Of a DNA stretch of 64,000 bases, positions 35,400-44,511 are shown piece by piece (positions within the stretch are counted from its first letter, which is position 1; each line of letters begins with the position of its first letter). Made by a program: the position numbers and the translations under genes. Below the pieces are notes generated by a model. The model was not told the DNA's origin, did not search any database, and saw only the letters and a program-made list of their open reading frames with translations. The DNA is from Duganella sp. CF517 (GTDB lineage Bacteria; Pseudomonadota; Gammaproteobacteria; Burkholderiales; Burkholderiaceae_D): NCBI RefSeq assembly GCF_900110275.1, contig NZ_FODC01000010.1:62001-126000 (forward strand), in the 5' to 3' direction.

Positions 35400-37037
35400 T
35401 CACGCGACGCCGATCCGCCCCACCTGCCTCGCCGCGTGCGCGACGGCCATCGCGGGTGAGGCCCGCTTCGCCGGCGCGCCGCCGCCATCGACGCGGAACA
35501 CGCTGACCACCCGCTCCAGGTTGACCGCCTGCTGCTGCAGCGCTTCGGCGGCGGCGGCGGCTTGCTCCACCAGCGCGGCGTTCTGCTGCGTCACGCCGTC
35601 CATCTCGATGACGGCCTTGTTGATCTGCTCGATGCCCAGGCTTTGCTCGTCGCCGGCGTTGGCAATATCGGCCATGATGGTGGTCACCCGCCGCACGCTC
35701 GCCACCACCTCGTTCATCGTCACCCCGGCCTGCTCGACCTGGCGGCTGCCGATCTCGACCTTTTCAACCGAGTCGCCGATCAGCTGCTTGATTTCCTTGG
35801 CCGCCGACGCCGACCGCTGCGCCAGGTTGCGCACCTCCGACGCCACCACCGCGAAGCCCCTGCCCTGCTCGCCGGCGCGGGCCGCTTCGACGGCCGCGTT
35901 CAGCGCCAGGATGTTGGTCTGGAAGGCGATGCCGTCGATGACGGCGATAATCTCGACAATCTTGCGCGACGACGCGTTGATCGCGCCCATCGTGCCGACC
36001 ACCTCCGACACCGCCTGGCCGCCCTGCCGCGCCACCTCGGAGGCGGCGTGCGCCAGCTGGTTGGCCTGGCGCGCGTTGTCGTTGTTCTGGCGCACCGCGC
36101 TGGTGAGCTGCTCCATCGACGAGGCGGTTTCCTCCAACGCGCTGGCCTGCTCCTCGGTGCGCGACGACAGGTCCTGGTTGCCGGTGGCGATCTGGGTCGA
36201 CGCCGTCGCGATGGTCTCGGTGCCGCTGCGCACCTCGGCGACGATGCCGGCCAGCGCCTCGCGCATCAATTTCATCGCATGCAGCATGCTGTGCCCGTCG
36301 CCGGCCCGGGTGTCGACCGTCATCGTCAGGTCGCCGGCGGCGATGCGGCCGGCGATCTCGGCCGCGTAAGCCGGTTCGCCGCCCAGCTGCCGCAGCAGCG
36401 AACGGCCGATGGTGACGGCCGCGACCACGCCGATCGCGATGGCAAGTCCGGACAGCACCAGCATCAGCATCCAGGCCCGCTGGTAGGATTTGCCGGCCTC
36501 GGCGACGTGCTCATGGTTGTCCTGGCGGTGCAGCGCGGCGTAGTCGTCCATGGCGTCCTGCCAACGCTGGGTGGCGGGTCCGGCTTGCGTCATCACCACC
36601 GCGGCCGCTTCCTCGTCCTTGTTTTCCAGCGCCAGCGCGAACGCCTTGTCGTTCAGGGGACCGGCGCTTTGGGCCAGCGTGCCGACGCGGCCGCGCGCCG
36701 CCGTTTCCGCCGCGCTGGCGGGCATCGCCTCCAAGCGCCCGAACGCCTTGGCATAGTCGGCGCGGGCCTTGTCCGCCTTGACCATCTCGGTGCGGATCGC
36801 CTTATCATCGTGCAGCAGCACCACCGAGCGCGACACCCGCGCGACGATGTGCACCGCCTCCGACATGTTCTCCACCAGCTCGCTTTTGACGACGTTCTCG
36901 TTGACGATGGTGTCGAGCTTGGCATGAATCGTGCTCATATTAAATACGCCCAGCGCGGCGATCAACAGCAGCAGCACCAGGACCAGACCGAAGCCCAGGC
37001 TGAGCCGGGTACCTACTTTCATGCCGTTGAATGCCAT
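35400..37037 (-). CDS. Methyl-accepting chemotaxis protein (tar-like)
   Basis: The 545-residue chemoreceptor has an N-terminal membrane helix ([19 protein letters not shown]), a periplasmic four-helix bundle, a second helix ([18 protein letters not shown]) and a HAMP region starting [20 protein letters not shown]. The signalling tip [20 protein letters not shown] is invariant. It is closest in layout to the chemoreceptor at 27.1 kb. An AGGAG site precedes the ATG at 37037; an ATG at 37151 would add 38 residues of Arg-rich leader. It is divergent from the cystine symporter over an AT-rich region. Confidence 0.93.
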   Translation of the reverse strand: MAFNGMKVGTRLSLGFGLVLVLLLLIAALGVFNMSTIHAKLDTIVNENVVKSELVENMSEAVHIVARVSRSVVLLHDDKAIRTEMVKADKARADYAKAFGRLEAMPASAAETAARGRVGTLAQSAGPLNDKAFALALENKDEEAAAVVMTQAGPATQRWQDAMDDYAALHRQDNHEHVAEAGKSYQRAWMLMLVLSGLAIAIGVVAAVTIGRSLLRQLGGEPAYAAEIAGRIAAGDLTMTVDTRAGDGHSMLHAMKLMREALAGIVAEVRSGTETIATASTQIATGNQDLSSRTEEQASALEETASSMEQLTSAVRQNNDNARQANQLAHAASEVARQGGQAVSEVVGTMGAINASSRKIVEIIAVIDGIAFQTNILALNAAVEAARAGEQGRGFAVVASEVRNLAQRSASAAKEIKQLIGDSVEKVEIGSRQVEQAGVTMNEVVASVRRVTTIMADIANAGDEQSLGIEQINKAVIEMDGVTQQNAALVEQAAAAAEALQQQAVNLERVVSVFRVDGGGAPAKRASPAMAVAHAARQVGRIGVA

Positions 37038-37299
37038 GCGCGACTCCTGGAGGTGGCGAAATCTGCACCGATTGTACGCCCGCCGTTGCGCTATCGATGA
37101 CAAACGATGCAGATGCGCAACAAACCGCTTATGCAAAAAGCGCATAGGCATATAGCTAAATATTCGTTATATGCGCGATAACGGTCTCGTTTATATTAAG
37201 AAACGCATATAAAATGACCGACCGCCAGGCATTTTCCACGTCAGGCCGGGGAATGTGTGGTGGCGGATGATCTGTTTAATTTGTGGCAAAGGGTAAGCG
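37038..37299. promoter_or_regulatory. AT-rich divergent region, chemoreceptor / cystine symporter
   Basis: This 262-bp region includes a strikingly AT-rich core (37130-37215) with several GCATAT/ATATGC-like short palindromes and a TATAAA at about 37206-37211. It probably contains both divergent promoters. A CysB-type regulator is likely for a cystine transporter by analogy, but I cannot draw a convincing CysB site. Confidence 0.4.
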
Positions 37300-38706
37300 A
37301 TGGCGATGAACGTGGGATTGAATTTGCTGGCGGCGCTGGTGTTGCTGGGTGTGCTCTATGCGCAGCAGCGCAAGCACGCGTCCTTTTCGGTGCGGGTGTT
37401 CACCGGCATGGGGCTGGGCATCGTGCTGGGCGCGGCGCTGCAGGCCATCTACGGCGCCGGTTCGGCCGAGCTCAAGGCCACCGGCGACTACCTCGACATC
37501 GTCGGCTCGGGCTATGTCAAGCTGCTGCAGATGATCATCATGCCGCTGATCATGGTCTCGATCATTTCCGCCATCCTCAAACTAAAGGGCATGGATTCGC
37601 TGAGCAAAATCAGCGCGCTGACCATCGGCACCTTGATGGTCACGACCCTGATCGCCGCCGGCATCGGCATCCTGATGGCCAAGCTGTTCCACCTGACGGC
37701 CGTCGGCCTGACCGCCTCGGCGGCCGACATCGCGCGCGGGGTCTACCTGCAAGGCAAGGTCGAAGCGGCGCAGGCGATCTCGCTGCCGAGCATGCTGCTC
37801 AGCTTCATTCCCGCCAACCCGTTCCTCGACCTGACCGGCGCGCGCAAGACCTCGACCATCGCGGTGGTCATCTCTGCCGTGTTCATCGGCATCGCCGCCA
37901 CCGGCATCCATGCCAGGAAGCCGGACATCTTCGCCTCCTTCGACAACTTCATCAAGGTCGCGCACGCCATCGTCATGCGCATCGTCACCCTGGTGCTGCG
38001 CTTGACGCCGTATGGCGTGTTCGCGCTGATGGCGCAAGTGGTGTCGACCTCCAGCTACACCGACATCCTGCACCTGATCGACTTCGTGCTGGCCTCGTAC
38101 AGCGCGCTGTTCTTGATGTTCCTGGTGCATTTGCTGATCGTCACCGGCGCCGGCCTGAACCCGGTGCGCTTCGTCAAGAAGATCCTGCCGGTGCTCACCT
38201 TCGCGTTCACCTCGCGCAGCAGCGCCGGCGCCATTCCGATGAGCGTGCAGACGCAAACGCTGCGCCTGGGCACGTCGGAAGGCATCGCCAACTTCGCCGC
38301 CTCGTTCGGCGCCACCATCGGCCAGAACGGTTGCGCCGGCATCTACCCGGCCATGCTGGCGGTGATGATCGCCCCGACCGTCGGCATCGACCCGTTCACC
38401 ATCCACTTCATCCTGCCGCTGCTGGCGATCATCACCATCGGCTCGGTGGGCGTGGCCGGCGTCGGCGGCGGCGCCACGTTCGCCGCGCTGATCGTGCTGT
38501 CGTCGATGAACCTGCCGGTCGCGCTGGCCGGACTGCTGATCTCGATCGAACCGCTGATCGACATGGGCCGCACCGCGCTCAACGTCAGCGGCTCGATCAC
38601 CGCCGGCACGGTCACCAGCCGGGTGCTGGGCGAGACCGACATCGCCGTCTTCAACAGCGACGCCGACCTGCCGATCGACAGCGACAGCGAGCGCAAATCG
38701 GCTTGA
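37300..38706 (+). CDS. tcyP: L-cystine:cation symporter (TcyP/YdjN-like, DAACS family)
   Basis: The 468-residue protein has about nine membrane segments and the DAACS hallmarks RSSAGAIPMSVQTQTLRLG and NFAASFGATIGQNGCAGIYP, which are more like TcyP cystine carriers than GltP/DctA. The TM7-hairpin 2 region has SVGVAGVGGGATFAALIVLS. It should import L-cystine with a proton or sodium ion. An AGGGTAAG-type site precedes ATG at 37300. A Thr/Pro/Gly-rich lipoprotein gene follows on the same strand. Confidence 0.88.
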   Translation: MAMNVGLNLLAALVLLGVLYAQQRKHASFSVRVFTGMGLGIVLGAALQAIYGAGSAELKATGDYLDIVGSGYVKLLQMIIMPLIMVSIISAILKLKGMDSLSKISALTIGTLMVTTLIAAGIGILMAKLFHLTAVGLTASAADIARGVYLQGKVEAAQAISLPSMLLSFIPANPFLDLTGARKTSTIAVVISAVFIGIAATGIHARKPDIFASFDNFIKVAHAIVMRIVTLVLRLTPYGVFALMAQVVSTSSYTDILHLIDFVLASYSALFLMFLVHLLIVTGAGLNPVRFVKKILPVLTFAFTSRSSAGAIPMSVQTQTLRLGTSEGIANFAASFGATIGQNGCAGIYPAMLAVMIAPTVGIDPFTIHFILPLLAIITIGSVGVAGVGGGATFAALIVLSSMNLPVALAGLLISIEPLIDMGRTALNVSGSITAGTVTSRVLGETDIAVFNSDADLPIDSDSERKSA

Positions 38707-38779
38707 CCGGAAAACGCGGGAACCGCCCGCACGCGGGTGGTGTCTAATTTTTTCCCTGACCTTTTTTTGAAAGGAAAGA

Positions 38780-39157
38780 ATGATGACTTCCCTGCGCAAG
38801 AGAACCACCACATCCAGCACAACCAGCACAACCAGCGTGATGCTGGGCGCGGCCCTCGCGGTCGCGCTGCTGGCCGGCTGCAACAAGCGTCCGGCCGACC
38901 AGCCGCAAACCCCATCGGCGACACCGGAAAGCACGACGCCGTCGACACCGTCGACCGCGCCCAGTCCCACGCCGCCCCCGACGCCGAGCGCCACTCCAAC
39001 TCCCGCGCCGGACGCCGCCCCGCCAGGCGCCACCGGCGGCGGTGCGGGCGGCACCGGGGGCAACGCGGGCACCGGTAGTGGCGGCAATGGAACAGGCACG
39101 GGCGGGACCGGCAGCGGCGGCAGCGGCGGGACCGGCACCACGCCTCCCGGTCAATAG
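38780..39157 (+). CDS. Low-complexity lipoprotein
   Basis: The 125-residue product has a long N-region (MMTSLRKRTTTSSTTSTTS), a hydrophobic core and the lipobox LLAGC with C34 as lipidation site. The mature part is a Pro/Thr/Ser-rich stretch followed by a Gly/Thr-rich tail, with no folded domain. An AAAGGAAAG site precedes the ATG pair at 38780/38783. The composition suggests an extended surface linker or spacer. A role cannot be assigned. Confidence 0.75.
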   Translation: MMTSLRKRTTTSSTTSTTSVMLGAALAVALLAGCNKRPADQPQTPSATPESTTPSTPSTAPSPTPPPTPSATPTPAPDAAPPGATGGGAGGTGGNAGTGSGGNGTGTGGTGSGGSGGTGTTPPGQ

Positions 39158-39165
39158 GACGTAAA

Positions 39166-39188
39166 AAAGGCCCCCATCGGAGGCCTTT
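39166..39188. terminator. Bidirectional intrinsic terminator
   Basis: AAAGGCC and GGCCTTT form a stem around a 9-nt loop, preceded by an A-run and followed by TTTCGTT. It lies between the convergent lipoprotein and fadL genes and can serve both strands. Confidence 0.75.
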
Positions 39189-39237
39189 CGTTCGAGAACA
39201 CTGCAAGCAGTGTTAGGGGAGCGATCCCCCAACCCGC

Positions 39238-40659
39238 TTAGAACTTGTAGTTGTACGACAGACCGATCAACGACAGGTGCGTATTGTACGTACCGCGCGT
39301 GGTTTCGCCATTGCCGGTGCAGGTGCGCGACAAGGTGTTGCACAGGTTCGTGTAATTGACCTGCGCATCCTTGAAGTCGACATAGCTGTAGGCCAGGTCG
39401 ATCGACGAACGCTGGTCCAGCTTCCAGTTCATGCCCAGCGAATACTGCATGCGATCGCTGTCCGGCAGCGCCGGGTGGCGCAGTTCGGCGTTTTGCACCG
39501 GCGACTCGTCGAACGCCACCCCGGCGCGCAAGGTCACGTTTTCGTTGTAGACATAGTTGCCGCCCAGGGCCACGCGCACCGTGTTTTTCCACTGCTGACG
39601 GATCACCTCGGCGCCTTCGGTCGTGCCAGGGAACTCGATGTCCAGGTTACCCAGACGGTTGTGGCGCGACCAGGTCACGTCGGCCATGCCGGCCCACTTG
39701 GAATCGAACTTGTGAAAGACGTTGGCCGACAAGGTCTCCGGCGTACGCAGCGACACCAGCGCGGCCGAGTTCACGCGGTTCGACGCGGTGGCCAGCACGC
39801 CATTGACAACGCGGTCGGTGGTCACGTTCGAGAAGTCCCAAACGGTGCTGCCCTTCATCTTGTGGCTGATCGACGAACGATAGCTCAGGCCGAAGCGGGT
39901 ATTCTCGTCCAGGGTGAACATATAGCCCAGGTTGAAGCCGAAGCCCCAATCCTTGACTTCGTTCTCGCCACGGCCGTCGCGTGCCGTCGCCAGCAGCGCC
40001 GGATTACCGCCCAATGCCGTGATCTGGCGTATCAGCAAGGCGCCTTGCGCGGCGTTGGCCGGCGTGCGCAGCGCGGCGATGGTGCCCGGCACGTCGACGG
40101 CCTGGCCCAGTTCGGCCTTCATGTGTTCCGCGTCGATCCCGAAGCCGAACGAGTGCTGCTGGTTGAGCTTGAACGACACCGACGGATTGAGCGTGATCGC
40201 TTCGACCAGCACGTCGGTCAGCGCGTAGCGGCCGTTCCAGGTGCTGCCGTAGTTCAGCTTGGCGCCGTACGGCACGAACAGGCCGAGGCCGACCGCCCAT
40301 TGATCGTTCAACTTCTTGGTCGCGTACAGCGACGGCGCGGTCACGGAATTAGGCGCGTAATCGTTGGCCTCGGTGCCGCCGGTGCGCGAGCCGGTGAAAC
40401 GGGTCGAGCCGGTATCGGTATAGGTCGAATGCGGCACCACGACGGTGGCGCCGGCGCTGATCTGCGTGCCTTCCAGGCGCGACATGCCGGCCGGGTTGTA
40501 GAAAATGGTCGACGGGTCGTTCGCTTCGGCGCCGCTGGCGTCGGCGGTGCCTTGGGCGGACACGCTCTGCGAACCGAAACGGTAGCCGGAAGCGTTGGCG
40601 CCGGTTGTCATCAGGCTCAGGGCGGCGGCGATAATCAGGGGAAGATGCTTGCGTTGCAT
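39238..40659 (-). CDS. fadL: FadL/OmpP1-family long-chain fatty acid transporter
   Basis: The 473-residue protein starts with a signal peptide (LIIAAALSLMTTGANA) and ASGYRFGSQSVSAQGTADAS, then DPSTIFYNPAGMSRL, the diagnostic NPAG motif of the FadL hatch. The barrel ends LSYNYKF with terminal phenylalanine. It takes up long-chain fatty acids or other hydrophobic molecules through the outer membrane. The ATG at 40659 starts the signal peptide; earlier ATGs (up to 40839) lie in noncoding sequence. No fad genes are near. Confidence 0.9.
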   Translation of the reverse strand: MQRKHLPLIIAAALSLMTTGANASGYRFGSQSVSAQGTADASGAEANDPSTIFYNPAGMSRLEGTQISAGATVVVPHSTYTDTGSTRFTGSRTGGTEANDYAPNSVTAPSLYATKKLNDQWAVGLGLFVPYGAKLNYGSTWNGRYALTDVLVEAITLNPSVSFKLNQQHSFGFGIDAEHMKAELGQAVDVPGTIAALRTPANAAQGALLIRQITALGGNPALLATARDGRGENEVKDWGFGFNLGYMFTLDENTRFGLSYRSSISHKMKGSTVWDFSNVTTDRVVNGVLATASNRVNSAALVSLRTPETLSANVFHKFDSKWAGMADVTWSRHNRLGNLDIEFPGTTEGAEVIRQQWKNTVRVALGGNYVYNENVTLRAGVAFDESPVQNAELRHPALPDSDRMQYSLGMNWKLDQRSSIDLAYSYVDFKDAQVNYTNLCNTLSRTCTGNGETTRGTYNTHLSLIGLSYNYKF

Positions 40660-40858
40660 GGTGGAGTCTCTCATTGTAGTCGGCGACTGTGCGCCAGGTT
40701 TTTTTCTGGTCCGACAGCAAATCGAACCGATGAGGGTGGATCTGGTGCTGGAAGGCCAGCAGCTTACTACATTTATAAAGTTTACCGAAAGGGGCGTTAC
40801 TAGAGGGCAAGCACTAATTTTCACCTTGAAACCGAGCACTTGCTCTGCATTCCAGACG
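40660..40858. other. Upstream region of fadL
   Basis: This 199-bp region holds the fadL promoter (reading leftwards). I see no clear operator or coding sequence. It is followed rightward by the repeat array. Confidence 0.4.
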
Positions 40859-40860
40859 TA

Positions 40861-40882
40861 AAAAAAGGGCTAAAAGCCCTTT
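40861..40882 (-). terminator. Intrinsic terminator of RND operon (distal copy)
   Basis: AGGGCT-AAA-AGCCCT gives a 6-bp stem. Read on the minus strand, a run of seven T follows. It lies beyond the first copy in the tandem duplication and is redundant with it. Confidence 0.6.
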
Positions 40883-40891
40883 TCCCACCTG

Positions 40892-41217
40892 GGGGTCAAG
40901 TCTGACATTCGGACACGAACTGGTCCGGAAAGCGCCGCTACGGCGCAGGCCGTGTCCGAATGTCGGCACTGACCCCGCTTGCTGACCTAAAAAAAGGGCT
41001 AAAAGCCCTTTTTCCACCCGGGGGTCAAGTCTGACATTCGGACACGAACTGGTCCGGAAAGCGCCGCTACGGCGCAGGCCGTGTCCGAATGTCGGCACTG
41101 ACCCCGCTTGCCGACCCCGCTGGTTGAAGCCGAGGCCGTGTCCGAATGTCGGCACTGACCCCGGGGGTTTATTGCTGGTTGAAGCCGAGGCAGTGTCCGA
41201 ATGTCGGCACTGACCCC
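40892..41217. repeat. Family A REP-like array (six units)
   Basis: Forward units lie at 40892-40916 and 41021-41045; inverted units lie at 40952-40976, 41081-41105, 41138-41162 and 41193-41217. The last two sit in a separate 55-bp tandem duplication (CTGGTTGAAGCCGAGG at 41120 and 41175). The repeat core GACATTCGGACAC is shared with the cluster at 17.0 kb. The array occupies the gap between fadL and the RND pump gene, all noncoding. Confidence 0.88.
40989..41011 (-). terminator. Intrinsic terminator of RND operon (proximal copy)
   Basis: The same AGGGCT-AAA-AGCCCT hairpin with a T7 tail on the minus strand, 213 bp after the pump gene stop. It is one of two copies created by the 129-bp duplication. 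Confidence 0.6.
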
Positions 41218-41223
41218 GGCGGT

Positions 41224-44200
41224 TTATTGCGGATCGAAGGCGTTCTTGTTGAGCGATACCGCAGGCGCCACGACGGCCGGCGTGCCGCCGCCGCGCCTGC
41301 CCGTGACCTTGTTGACCACCCACATCAGCGAGCGGTAGATGAAGCGGATCATCGTCAGGAACAGCAGCACTTCGATCGCCGTCTGAACGAACGCGACCAC
41401 CGCACCCCAGGCGCCGAAGCGCACGGTCCAGCGATCCACCCGGCGGTGGTACTTCAGCGCCAGGTTGTCCTTGTTGATCTCGATGCTGTCGTAGAAGGTC
41501 GGCACCATCAGCAGGGTCAGCACGGTCGAGGTGATCGTGCCGCCGATGATGGCGATCGCCATCGGACGGTAGAACTCGCCGCCCTCGCCCAACGCCAGCG
41601 CGACCGGGAACATGCCGGCGATCAGCGCGAACGTCGTCATCAGGATCGGCCGCAGACGCATGCGGCCGGCGTACATCAGCGCGTCCTCGCGGCTGTAGCC
41701 CTCCTCCTCGCGCTTGCGGGCGGCGTCGAGCAGCAGGATGGCGTTCTTCGCCACCAGGCCCATCAGCATGATCACGCCGATCAAGCTCATCAGATTAATC
41801 GTGCCGTTGGTCATCAACAGGCCCAATACCACGCCGATCAAGGACAGCGGCAGCGACAGCATGACCGCGATCGGCGCCGTGAACGAACCGAACTGCATCA
41901 CCAGGATCAGGTACATCAGGCCGATACCGGCCAGCAGCGAGATCATCATCTGGCTGAACACTTCGTTCATGTCCTTGCCGGCGCCGCCCAGCGACAGGCC
42001 GTAGCCCGGCGGGAAGTCGATTTCCTTGGCCAGCTTCATGGCGTCGTTGGTCACCTCGCCCGGCGAACGGCCCTGGGCGTTGGCGCTCACCGAGATGATG
42101 CGCTTGCCGTCCTTGTGCTTGATCGTCGACGGCCCCTTGCCCATCGTCACGCTGGCGATCTGGTCGAGCGGCACCATCTGGTTGGTGCCGGCCACGCTGA
42201 TCGGCAGGCGCTCGATGTTCTCGGCGCTGGTGCGGTCCTCCGGCGCCAGGCGCACGGCGACGTCGCGCGATTCGCCCGTCGGGTCGACCCAGTCGCCCAC
42301 CTCGATGCCGGCGAAGGCCACGCGCAGCGCTTGCGCGGCGTCGCCGGCGGCGATGCCCATCGAGTTCGCCAGGCCACGGTTCAGTTCGATCTGCAGCTCG
42401 TCCTTCGGGTCCTGCTCCGACAGGCTGACGTCGACCGCGCCCGGCACCTTGCGCAGGCGGTCCATGTAGGCGTTGGTGATTTCCATCAGCTTGCGCGAGT
42501 CGGCGCCGGTGAACTGGATCTCGACCGGCTTGCTGGCGTTGTTGCTCAAGTCTTCCAGCACCGTGAACTCGGCGCCGACCAGCCCGGCCAGCTTCTCGCG
42601 CAATTCCTTGGCGATCTCGTTAGCCGAACGCTTGCGCTCGGTCTTCTTGCCGATGTCGACATAGATGCGGCCGCCGGTCGGGTTGACGTAGGCGTTGGTC
42701 TGCTTGGTTTCCTTGATGGTGAACGCGACCTTGGCGGCGCGGTCCAGTTTCAGGCGCGAGTACTCCAGGCTGGCCGACGACGGCGCGCGCACGTCGATGG
42801 CGATGGTGCCGAAGTCCGACGCCGGCAGGAAGCTAAAGCCGCCCAGCTTGGCCTGCAGCGCCAGCGCGGCCGCGAACGTCAGCACCGCCAGCACGGCCAT
42901 CGCCTTGCGGTGGTGCAAGGCCCAGGCGATCACGTTGCCGTAGCGGTCGGCCTGGTGGTCGAACCAGTTGTTGAAGCGCTCGAGCACCTTGCCCAGGCCC
43001 TTGCGCGGCGCCGTGTGGTGGTCCGGCGGGTCGCCCCAGAAGGCCGACAGCATCGGGTCCAGCGTGAACGAGATCAGCAGCGAGACCGCGACCGAGCACG
43101 TCACCGTCAACGCGAACGGACGGAACCACTCGCCGGTGATGCCCGGCATGAAGGCCACCGGAATGAACACGGCCATGATGGAGAACGTCGTGGCGGCCAC
43201 GGCCATGCCGATTTCGGCCGTGCCGTTGAGCGCGGCGGTGCGGCGGTCGGCGCCCATCTGCATGTGGCGCACGATGTTTTCGCGCACCACGATGGCGTCA
43301 TCGATCAGCACGCCGATCGCCAGCGACAAGCCCAGTAACGTCATGAAGTTCAGCGTGAAGCCGCACAGCCAGACGCCGATGAAGGCGGCGATCACCGACG
43401 TGGGCAGGCTGAGCGCGGTGATCATCGTCGAGCGCCACGAGTTGAGGAAGGCGTACACCACGAAGATGGTCAGGCCGGCGCCGAACACCAGCGCCTCGAT
43501 CACGTTGTTGAGGCTGTTCTCGGCGTCCTCGCCGCCATCCTCGGTCACCTCCAGCGTCACGCCGGCCGGCAATTCCTTGCGCATTTCCTCGACCATCGCC
43601 TTGACCTTGCGCGCCACCGTCACGGTCGACGCGTCCTTCGAGCGGGTGATCGAGATGCCGACGTTGGGCTTGCCCGAGCGCACGCTGAGGGTGCTCATCT
43701 CGGCGAAGCCGTCTTCGATGGTCGCCACTTGCGCCAGGCGCACCAGCTCGTCGCCGGTGCGCTTGACCACCACCTGCTGGAAGTCCTCGGGACGCTCGAT
43801 GCGGCCGACCAGGCGGATGCTCTTCTCGTCGAGGTCGCCCTTGACCTTGCCCACCGGCGCGTTGGTGTTCTGGTTGCGCAAGGCGTTGACGACGTCGCCG
43901 ACGGAGACGTTGTATTCGCGCAGTTTCTCGGCCTTGAGCAGCACGCTCAACTCGCGCTTGAGCGAACCGTCGATGTTGACCGCGGCCACGCCGTCGATGC
44001 CGCGGAAGCGGTCGGCCAGCTTGTCCTCGGCCAGGCGCGAGATGACGGCGTGGCTTTGCACGCTCGACGACAGCGCCAGCTGCATGACCGGCTGGGCCGA
44101 GGTGTCGATGCGCTGCAAAATCGGCTCGCGCATCTCGATCGGCAGCTTGTAGCGCACCGACGCGATCGAATTGCGGATCTCGTCGGACGCCTCGATCAGG

Positions 44201-44499
44201 TTCTTGCTGAAGGCGAACTTGATGAACACGCGCGCCTGGCCCTCGGACGCGGTCGAGTTGACCTCGGTCACGCCGGTGATCGACTGGAACGACTTCTCCA
44301 GCCGGTTGATGATCTCGCGCTCGACCGTCTCCGGCGAGGCGCCCGGATACGGAATCATGACGACGATGAACGGCACTTCGACGTCGGGATTCTGGTTGAC
44401 CCGCAATTTGCTCAGGGCCATCAGCCCCAGGCACATCATGGCGAGGATCAGCACGATCGTCGCGACCGGCCGTTTGATACTGAAATCGGATAAGAACAT
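41224..44499 (-). CDS. RND efflux pump, inner-membrane transporter (AcrB/MexF-like, HAE1 type)
   Basis: The 1091-residue protein starts FLSDFSIKRPVATIVLILAM, has 12 membrane segments and two periplasmic loops. The proton relay pair D400-D401 is present (IDDAIVVRENIVRH), and the late LMGLVAKNAILLLDAARKRE carries the relay lysine. These are hallmarks of HAE1 pumps that export drugs, dyes or solvents. A C-terminal extension of about 50 residues beyond the last membrane helix includes an additional hydrophobic stretch (VVAFVQTAIEVLLFLTMI). It is 12 bp from the adaptor gene in the same operon. No outer-membrane channel gene follows, so TolC elsewhere is likely used. Confidence 0.94.
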   Translation of the reverse strand: MFLSDFSIKRPVATIVLILAMMCLGLMALSKLRVNQNPDVEVPFIVVMIPYPGASPETVEREIINRLEKSFQSITGVTEVNSTASEGQARVFIKFAFSKNLIEASDEIRNSIASVRYKLPIEMREPILQRIDTSAQPVMQLALSSSVQSHAVISRLAEDKLADRFRGIDGVAAVNIDGSLKRELSVLLKAEKLREYNVSVGDVVNALRNQNTNAPVGKVKGDLDEKSIRLVGRIERPEDFQQVVVKRTGDELVRLAQVATIEDGFAEMSTLSVRSGKPNVGISITRSKDASTVTVARKVKAMVEEMRKELPAGVTLEVTEDGGEDAENSLNNVIEALVFGAGLTIFVVYAFLNSWRSTMITALSLPTSVIAAFIGVWLCGFTLNFMTLLGLSLAIGVLIDDAIVVRENIVRHMQMGADRRTAALNGTAEIGMAVAATTFSIMAVFIPVAFMPGITGEWFRPFALTVTCSVAVSLLISFTLDPMLSAFWGDPPDHHTAPRKGLGKVLERFNNWFDHQADRYGNVIAWALHHRKAMAVLAVLTFAAALALQAKLGGFSFLPASDFGTIAIDVRAPSSASLEYSRLKLDRAAKVAFTIKETKQTNAYVNPTGGRIYVDIGKKTERKRSANEIAKELREKLAGLVGAEFTVLEDLSNNASKPVEIQFTGADSRKLMEITNAYMDRLRKVPGAVDVSLSEQDPKDELQIELNRGLANSMGIAAGDAAQALRVAFAGIEVGDWVDPTGESRDVAVRLAPEDRTSAENIERLPISVAGTNQMVPLDQIASVTMGKGPSTIKHKDGKRIISVSANAQGRSPGEVTNDAMKLAKEIDFPPGYGLSLGGAGKDMNEVFSQMMISLLAGIGLMYLILVMQFGSFTAPIAVMLSLPLSLIGVVLGLLMTNGTINLMSLIGVIMLMGLVAKNAILLLDAARKREEEGYSREDALMYAGRMRLRPILMTTFALIAGMFPVALALGEGGEFYRPMAIAIIGGTITSTVLTLLMVPTFYDSIEINKDNLALKYHRRVDRWTVRFGAWGAVVAFVQTAIEVLLFLTMIRFIYRSLMWVVNKVTGRRGGGTPAVVAPAVSLNKNAFDPQ

Positions 44500-44511
44500 G
44501 GCGCTGATTCC

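Larger units (their letters stand above)
40859..41116. repeat. 129-bp tandem duplication carrying REP-like family A units and a terminator
   Basis: Units 40859-40987 and 40988-41116 differ at only three positions by direct reading. Each contains, left to right, an A7-GGGCT-AAA-AGCCC terminator hairpin, a forward family A unit starting GGGGTCAAGTCTGACATTCG, a central GCGCCG-CTA-CGGCGC hairpin, and an inverted unit GTGTCCGAATGTCGGCACTG ending ACCCC. The whole unit can fold into an approximately 85-bp imperfect hairpin. Confidence 0.9.

Noticed and set aside
37582-39141. Minus-strand open frame with a Pro/Val-rich start opposite tcyP and the lipoprotein
   Set aside because: It is the antisense of a Gly/Thr-rich coding tail and of tcyP; no family resemblance.
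40892-41217. Regularly repeated units suggesting a CRISPR array
   Set aside because: Units occur in both orientations, spacers are themselves duplicated, and no cas gene is present. They are REP-like elements.
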